This document shows, piece by piece, positions 59,301 to 64,000 of a stretch of 64,000 nucleotides of DNA (position 1 is the first letter of the stretch; each line of letters opens with the position of its first letter). The notes below the pieces were generated by a model. It ran no database searches. It saw nothing but the letters and a program-made list of their open reading frames with translations, and was not told the origin of the DNA. This DNA comes from Henckelia pumila (lineage: Eukaryota > Streptophyta > Magnoliopsida > Lamiales > Gesneriaceae). Position numbers and translations under genes: made by a program. The stretch lies in NCBI RefSeq assembly GCF_033568475.1, contig NW_027331831.1:14136001-14200000 (forward strand), in the 5' to 3' direction.

Positions 59301-61708
59301 AGATGGGGATGGGTAAGCACTGCAATCTCTCTTTGAACTGGTGGACGGATCATTTTAAATGCTTGTTGAACTATGAAACTAACCCAAATGTTATTCATGC
59401 TTAGATACTTATCTGATGTAGAATTGCTACCCCTTATTGGAAAGCTTCACCCGTCAGAACAGTACTATGCTAAACAGCAGTCTGAGTACATAATGCAGCA
59501 GGTACACATATTTTAGTATTTTATGTTTAATGAGTTCAATTGTGAAGAAATGTTTAAGGCATGTTGGCAATGTGCGGGGTGTATGTCACGATGCTTAGAA
59601 CTCTTATGAGTTGGTGCTGGGACGTAGAGAAATAGATAATCATGTAGATAATAGATAATAAACATTTGTTGTAATGATGGCAGATACAGCTTGAACATAG
59701 CTGAGTTCGATTGTCCTATGCGGATTTGTGGTAGGAGACAAAAATCACGAACTCTTTGTTGTTTTGTGGTCTGAGCGTTAATAGTGTAGATGATGTGGTC
59801 TTTTTGAAATGGTTGGTGGCTCTTGTGCTATTTTAATCACATGTCTGAGCCTTTTGAGGTTAGCTTTGTGACAGCAAAGAATTACGAAATCAAACAAATA
59901 AAGATGAAGCTGTTGAGTTCCAACTTATAGTTAGAGCTTCTCTTGTAGTCTTTGAACTTGATGGATTAGAAAGGGAACATTGGGCTGGGCGCCAGGATTA
60001 ACTTTTTCAAACACAAGTGTTTTACTGATTGAAGTAAAAATGCCCACACTCTTATAAAAAAAAAGTAAAAATGCCCACACACTCTATTAGTTTGTGAGTG
60101 CTTTAAGATGAGAGGCATATTTCCAAGTTGCGAATGTATGAAATTTTTACAACATATGAGGTAGAGTAATAGGCTACTTTAGATGGAATTTATTAGTGTT
60201 TGAAAGTGGCGACTGTATCAAAAAGTTCTTATGAGAGAAGTAAGTATGACTGAAATGGCACGGGACGGAACTAACTTAAGCCCTAATAGAATCCTGTCCA
60301 GCCCCTTCTCCACCTTCCACCATTATTTCACCACCTTCAAGGTTATTTTTCATCAATCTTCCTAGCCACATTCTTCTCCCCGTTTGTCATTCCTCACTCA
60401 TGTGAATCTTGATGCATGCTATGAATTTTTCAATAACTAGTCATGTTTGATTTCTCCTCTGATTAAAATAAAGGCTCACTGGAAATATATTTCACTGCCT
60501 AAATAGTTTTTATCAAGTTTACTTCAAGAGTCTTTTAAGTTAACTAAATTTAGACATGGTTTTCTAAGTATTTTTTTTTTGCAAAAACATCATGATTAAT
60601 TTAGTGTTTCACATAAAAAAATCTTGAAGATGTGTCTGCAATTTACTTAATGTCATGAGCTTTGTACTTTTTAATTTACGAACTGATGTTTATCTTGTGC
60701 AATTTTACCTGAACCTTTTGATAATTTCTTGTGGACTTTTCTCTTTGTTATGTCATCTAAAAGTTTTTGACCTAGCAAACTATACATAAAATTTATATGC
60801 TCCCATGAGACAACCAACCAAAATAAGCTCGGCCTTTTGAAATTATCACTGAGAACAGTTCACAGCGCAATAATATATCTCAAATTGTGGGCATGCAGCT
60901 TTCATATTGATCATTATCAAGTTCAATCCTGTCCTCAAATAGACATTGGTTTTCAACATTCCGTAGCTCTAGCGTTGTAAATGGCAGTAGAAGGTGGAGT
61001 CGATGGCCGCCTACCGCCTAGGCGGCCACCTCGACCGCCATTTAAAACACTGCATAGCTCTGATTTTAAAGCAACCTCCTGTGTAAGGTTCATCCTATCC
61101 CTTCTGTAATTTCTCCCCAAGTTAGAAGACTCAAACTTTGCTAAAAACTGCACAAGTATCTTGTATCTTTTCATTCTTTGGAACCTAGCCGGTAGTACGA
61201 GGATCATTCTACTCTACTCAAAGTTTGGGCCAGAATGTTGGAGTGTGGATTATGTTTGGCAGCCTTGAGGCATTTAGTTGACCAAGAGGAGGAGGTTTTA
61301 GTGATTTTTTTTTGGCGAGGGCATGGACAAGATTTGTCAACATGTTTTTGAAGCCTCGAACTAGTTGATTGGTTACACGGTTATTCCGGCGTAATTTGGC
61401 CATTGTGCTTGCCCTGTCACCCGCCCATATTAAGTTCATGAATACAAAGATTAACATAGTATATGTCACAGACTTTAAACTGCATTCCAAAAATGCTGCC
61501 CTGAGATTAAATTTATTGTGTTCATTGATGTATGCCCATGGATGTAGTCGTGGTTGTTGATGATTCAATGCTTATTTTGCAGGCTGATGCAGACAAGGAT
61601 GGACGTCTTACGTTGGCTGAGATGATCGACCACCCATATGTTTTTTACAGTGCCGTGTTCAACGATGATGAAGATAGCGATTATGATTACCACGACGAAT
61701 TTCGCTAA
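56324..61708 (+). CDS. membrane-anchored EF-hand protein, calumenin/reticulocalbin (CREC) type
   Basis: Six exons placed by GT/AG sites and phase: 56324-56903, 57420-57522, 57628-57693, 59139-59312, 59405-59501, 61583-61708; 381 residues. The start is MGKVSVIIYVAVG, the family-like start, rather than the in-frame ATG at 56267. Residues 4-20 form one hydrophobic signal anchor, then a His/Arg-rich segment, then an acidic region. Six EF-hand loops begin at residues 135 (DVDPVDGYVTES, poor at position 5), 172 (DKNKDGFVSFAE), 214 (DADGDGLLNITE), 253 (DSDKDGKVNFKE), 303 (DKDGDGYLSDVE) and 342 (DADKDGRLTLAE). The C-terminus is YHDEFR, one residue beyond an HDEF-type signal. It probably binds calcium in the ER or secretory lumen. 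It resembles the Arabidopsis protein I recall as At5g08580. The gene appears intact. Confidence 0.93.
60974..61050. repeat. fold-back element in EF-hand gene intron 5
   Basis: A short inverted repeat centred on CCGCCTAGGCGG: the left arm TAAATGGC...GGCCGCC answers the right arm GGCGGCCACCTCGACCGCCA followed by TTTAAAACAC. The right arm is cleaner than the left. It looks like a MITE remnant; no TSD was identified. Confidence 0.5.
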
Positions 61709-61889
61709 CATTCACAACAGACAGGTGAAGAAACCTGTGAATGATTTAAGGTTTTTGGTTTGATACCTGGAAGGGTTCCTTGTATATTTAGACTTACAAT
61801 ATTTGCTCTGTGTTTGCAGCAGACACAGATAATAGGCGGAACAAGTGCAGACAACAGACAATTTACCTTCACAACATTTTATTTTATTC

Positions 61890-61895
61890 AATAAA
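61890..61895 (+). terminator. polyadenylation signal of the EF-hand gene
   Basis: AATAAA lies 182 bp after the stop codon, inside a T-rich context (TTTTATTTTATTC upstream). This is a plausible plant 3'-end signal. Confidence 0.5.
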
Positions 61896-62411
61896 TACTT
61901 TTACCTTTATTTTCTAGCCTAAAATTTTCACTGTACATCATTGATTTTTGTGGCCTCGAGTTTGGATAATTTTTCGTTTAAATTATATTTTTGTAGAGTG
62001 AACAGATAGACTGATATTCACTAGACAATAGTTCGTATTGTATTTTTATTCTTTCTTTTTCTATGAGTATAATTTAAAATTTGAAATCAAATGCTACACA
62101 TTTCTAACATTTCATCTCACATTTATGTATTTATTTATTTTTATTTTTTGTAAAGACAATGACTCATGATCTCATCTCACAAGCAGATTATACAATATAT
62201 ATTTGATATAATTGCTAAATTATTAATACAAAAATATACTCACTTTCTATACAAATCAACATTTTTTTAAAAATAATTGCATCTTTATTTATAGTATATT
62301 ATACGCACGACGGTTTTACAAATTGTACAACATAATTTCAAATATTTTCATTACTAATTGTTGTTAGTCCAAATATTAACTCAACTCCAACAACGATCAG
62401 ATAGTATTTAG

Positions 62412-62513
62412 TAGAGCTTTTAGGAAGCACTTTTCAGCTTTTCTTTAACAAAATTTTGAAATTTTGTTAAATATTGTTAAGAAAAAGCTGAGAAGTGTTT
62501 TCTATAAGCTCTC
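62412..62513. mobile_element. MITE with 35-bp inverted repeats
   Basis: AGAGCTTTTAGGAAGCACTT on the left is answered by AAGTGTTTTCTATAAGCTCT on the right, continuing inward through CAGCTTTT / AAAAGCTG and TTAACA / TGTTAA. The whole element is about 100 bp with a small AT-rich loop. The TSD is uncertain. Confidence 0.6.
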
Positions 62514-62732
62514 CCAATCACTACTTTAGTCGTAAAAAAAAATTGTTCAATAGCATGAGGTTAGTATTATATATGACTGTTGTATACATACCCTATATAA
62601 CCCCAAAAAAGACCAAATTAAAAATAAGATATTTAGGAAAATAAGTTGTTTGAATGATAGCATATGTCAATGCTCAAACCGAGAACCTTACAACAATCTA
62701 TTATATTACAAAATCAAACTGAATTGAATTAA

Positions 62733-62840
62733 GGTAATGTTTGCAACCACTAAAAATAAGTGATTATGAAGTTTTTCTTAACAAATTTGTGGGGAAAAAA
62801 ACTCCATAATCACTTATTTTTAGATGTTGTAAACACTACC
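62733..62840. mobile_element. MITE with 45-bp inverted repeats
   Basis: GGTAATGTTTGCAAC opens and GTTGTAAACACTACC closes this 108-bp hairpin, whose arms share CTAAAAATAAGTGATTATG / CATAATCACTTATTTTTAG. No coding sequence. No convincing TSD. Confidence 0.65.
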
Positions 62841-63076
62841 AAAATCATATCCGAAACCGAAATTAAATTGAATTTGGATAAAATAAAACTAAACCGACCA
62901 CAATATGTTACACATACCTAAACTAAATATATAAAATATTTTGCTAAAATAAATATATTTTGAAATAATGTTTTTATTTTTATTACATTTGAGAGTATAT
63001 TGTTGAGTTTGCTTACTCCCTTTTTTTAATAAATTATTTTGATTTAATAAAGTTTGAATTTGTAGCTTCCCCAAAG

Positions 63077-63086
63077 TATATAAAAA
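63077..63086 (+). promoter_or_regulatory. TATA box of the tRNase Z gene
   Basis: TATATAAAAA lies 51 bp upstream of the ATG at 63137 and is followed by a short leader (ACTTCATTCTCCACTG). Spacing suggests transcription starts near 63110 and the leader is about 25-30 nt long. Confidence 0.6.
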
Positions 63087-63136
63087 GGGGAGACTTCATT
63101 CTCCACTGTCAGCAGTCAGCACCCCATCCGACAACA

Positions 63137-63526
63137 ATGCAATTCATATCATCACCCAACATCTCCACCCCAAAATTGCTGAATTTGCATCCATTTTTTC
63201 ACCAGCCAGCAAGTTACCACAAATGCAATAATCCCATTCAAATTCGTGGTGTAAATGCGGTGGTGAATGAAGGAGGGAGTGAGTCAGGTTTTTTGTCAGC
63301 AATCGGGCGTGCAATAGAGGAACAAGAGTACAGGAAGGCGAGGGCTGAGGTGAACAGAAAAGGGTTCGATTTAGAAGGCTATTCGATTGAAGGGCTGTCG
63401 GTTGGTGGGCAGGAAACATGCGTTATTGTGCCTGAGTTGAAGTCCGCTTTCGATATTGGGAGGTGCCCTTTGAGGGCCGTTCACCAGAACTTTCTCTTTA
63501 TCACCCACGCTCATCTTGACCACATC
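63137..63526 (+). CDS. TRZ2: tRNase Z (short form, organellar), first exon; gene continues past the window
   Basis: Exon 1 encodes 130 residues from the ATG at 63137. tRNase Z is the metallo-beta-lactamase endonuclease that removes 3' trailers from precursor tRNAs so that CCA can be added. The N-terminal 60 or so residues are Ser/Pro/His-rich with few acids, consistent with a plastid transit peptide. The conserved N-terminal block FDLEGYSIEGLSVGGQETCVIVPELKSAFDIGRCPLRA follows (split here as FDLEGYSIEG, GGQETCVIVPEL and SAFDIGRCP). The metal-binding motif HAHLDH ends the exon, with a donor (GTATGC) at 63527. The remaining catalytic residues lie outside the window; 63527-64000 reads as intron. 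The symbol follows the Arabidopsis plastid enzyme; a paralogue is possible. Confidence 0.88.
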
Positions 63527-64000
63527 GTATGCTTTGCTTTGCTATCCTCTTTTCACTTTTTTGTTGCATTTTTTTGTAGTACTGATGCAAAGGTTGTGCT
63601 TTCTGACTTGCCACTTTCAATAGTTTATCGGTATTCATTATGGTTATCTATGCTCTGCTGCTGTTTCTTGATATTGTAATGGAGTTGGAACAGCCGGCCC
63701 CGAGGCCGTTTCTTGAAATATTTTGAAATGTGCAAGTGATAACTACAGATAATGCTTACTAGTCTCGATTTGGCATGTGGTAGTATTGTGATTTGAAGTT
63801 ACTAGGTACATTTTGATTTACTTTGTTACTATCGGTGTGAACTTTAAGAGGAGTAATATATATATTTGATGTCTGTGCGATCCACTTCTCCATGATCGAT
63901 CATTTCAGGCTAAATGTGTCATTTGGTGATGAATATGTCTCACAACAGTAGAATATCTCATGTAATCTGGAAAGTGGAAAATTCCTAGATGGCTGTACTG
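63527..64000 (+). other. intron 1 of the tRNase Z gene
   Basis: From the donor at 63527 to the window end: T-rich, with no acceptor followed by the expected Gly-Gly-containing continuation of the metallo-beta-lactamase fold. The open frame past the donor (to 63679) is hydrophobic, intron-like read-through. Confidence 0.65.

Larger units (their letters stand above)
61900..63076. other. intergenic, with two small MITEs
   Basis: AT-rich and gene-free. Two fold-back elements are listed separately at 62412-62513 and 62733-62840. ORFs here are short and have no motif. Confidence 0.5.

Noticed and set aside
63527..63679. Extension of the tRNase Z exon through the open frame to 63679
   Set aside because: After HAHLDHI the frame becomes hydrophobic and T-rich and lacks the conserved Gly-Gly continuation, and a donor GTATGC sits exactly at the break.

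Overview
This is nuclear DNA from a flowering plant, most likely a eudicot. Intron-rich plant genes at both ends flank about 45 kb of nested transposable elements. Family assignments come from reading motifs; no database search was run, so clade names are provisional and the species is not identified.

Layout. (1) 1-7.4 kb, minus strand: the 5' two-thirds or more of the gene for the plastid biotin carboxylase subunit of heteromeric acetyl-CoA carboxylase, twelve coding exons plus a 5'UTR intron; its 3' end lies beyond position 1. (2) 9.6-16.8 kb: three elements with exact target-site duplications (TSDs): a decayed Mutator-like element (9-bp TSD), a Copia-type solo LTR (5-bp TSD) only 14 bp past it, and a 984-bp hAT-like element (8-bp TSD). 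(3) 16.8-21.4 kb: degenerate hAT-like and Ty3/gypsy LTR debris in minus orientation. (4) 21.4-53.9 kb: a nest of four retroelements. The outermost is a solo gypsy LTR (TSD TCCAA). It is split by a tandem LTR-internal-LTR-internal-LTR-internal-LTR array of about 5.35-kb units. The first LTR of that array is split by an Athila-type element (TSD TAAGT, tRNA-Asp primer site) that carries only GAG and protease. The right end of the Athila block is occupied by a minus-strand chromovirus-like gypsy element with GAG, PR, RT, RNase H, integrase and chromodomain-like segments, all disabled by stops and a frameshift. (5) 53.9-56.1 kb: MITE-like and Helitron-like debris. (6) 56.3-61.7 kb, plus strand: a six-exon gene for a membrane-anchored protein with six EF-hands of the CREC (calumenin/reticulocalbin) type. 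(7) 63.1 kb to the end, plus strand: the first exon of an organellar short-form tRNase Z.

The three host genes are unrelated housekeeping loci: plastid fatty acid synthesis, secretory-pathway calcium binding, and tRNA 3'-end processing. The least expected signals are in the repeats. Several divergent LTR families share an array of the 13-bp inverted repeat TCGGA-N3-TCCGA just upstream of TATA. They also share a conserved box downstream of TATA that resembles a splice donor. The tandem array has an identical non-canonical internal/LTR junction at every unit boundary, and an unrecognised 88-codon ORF inside it differs between units only at synonymous sites.
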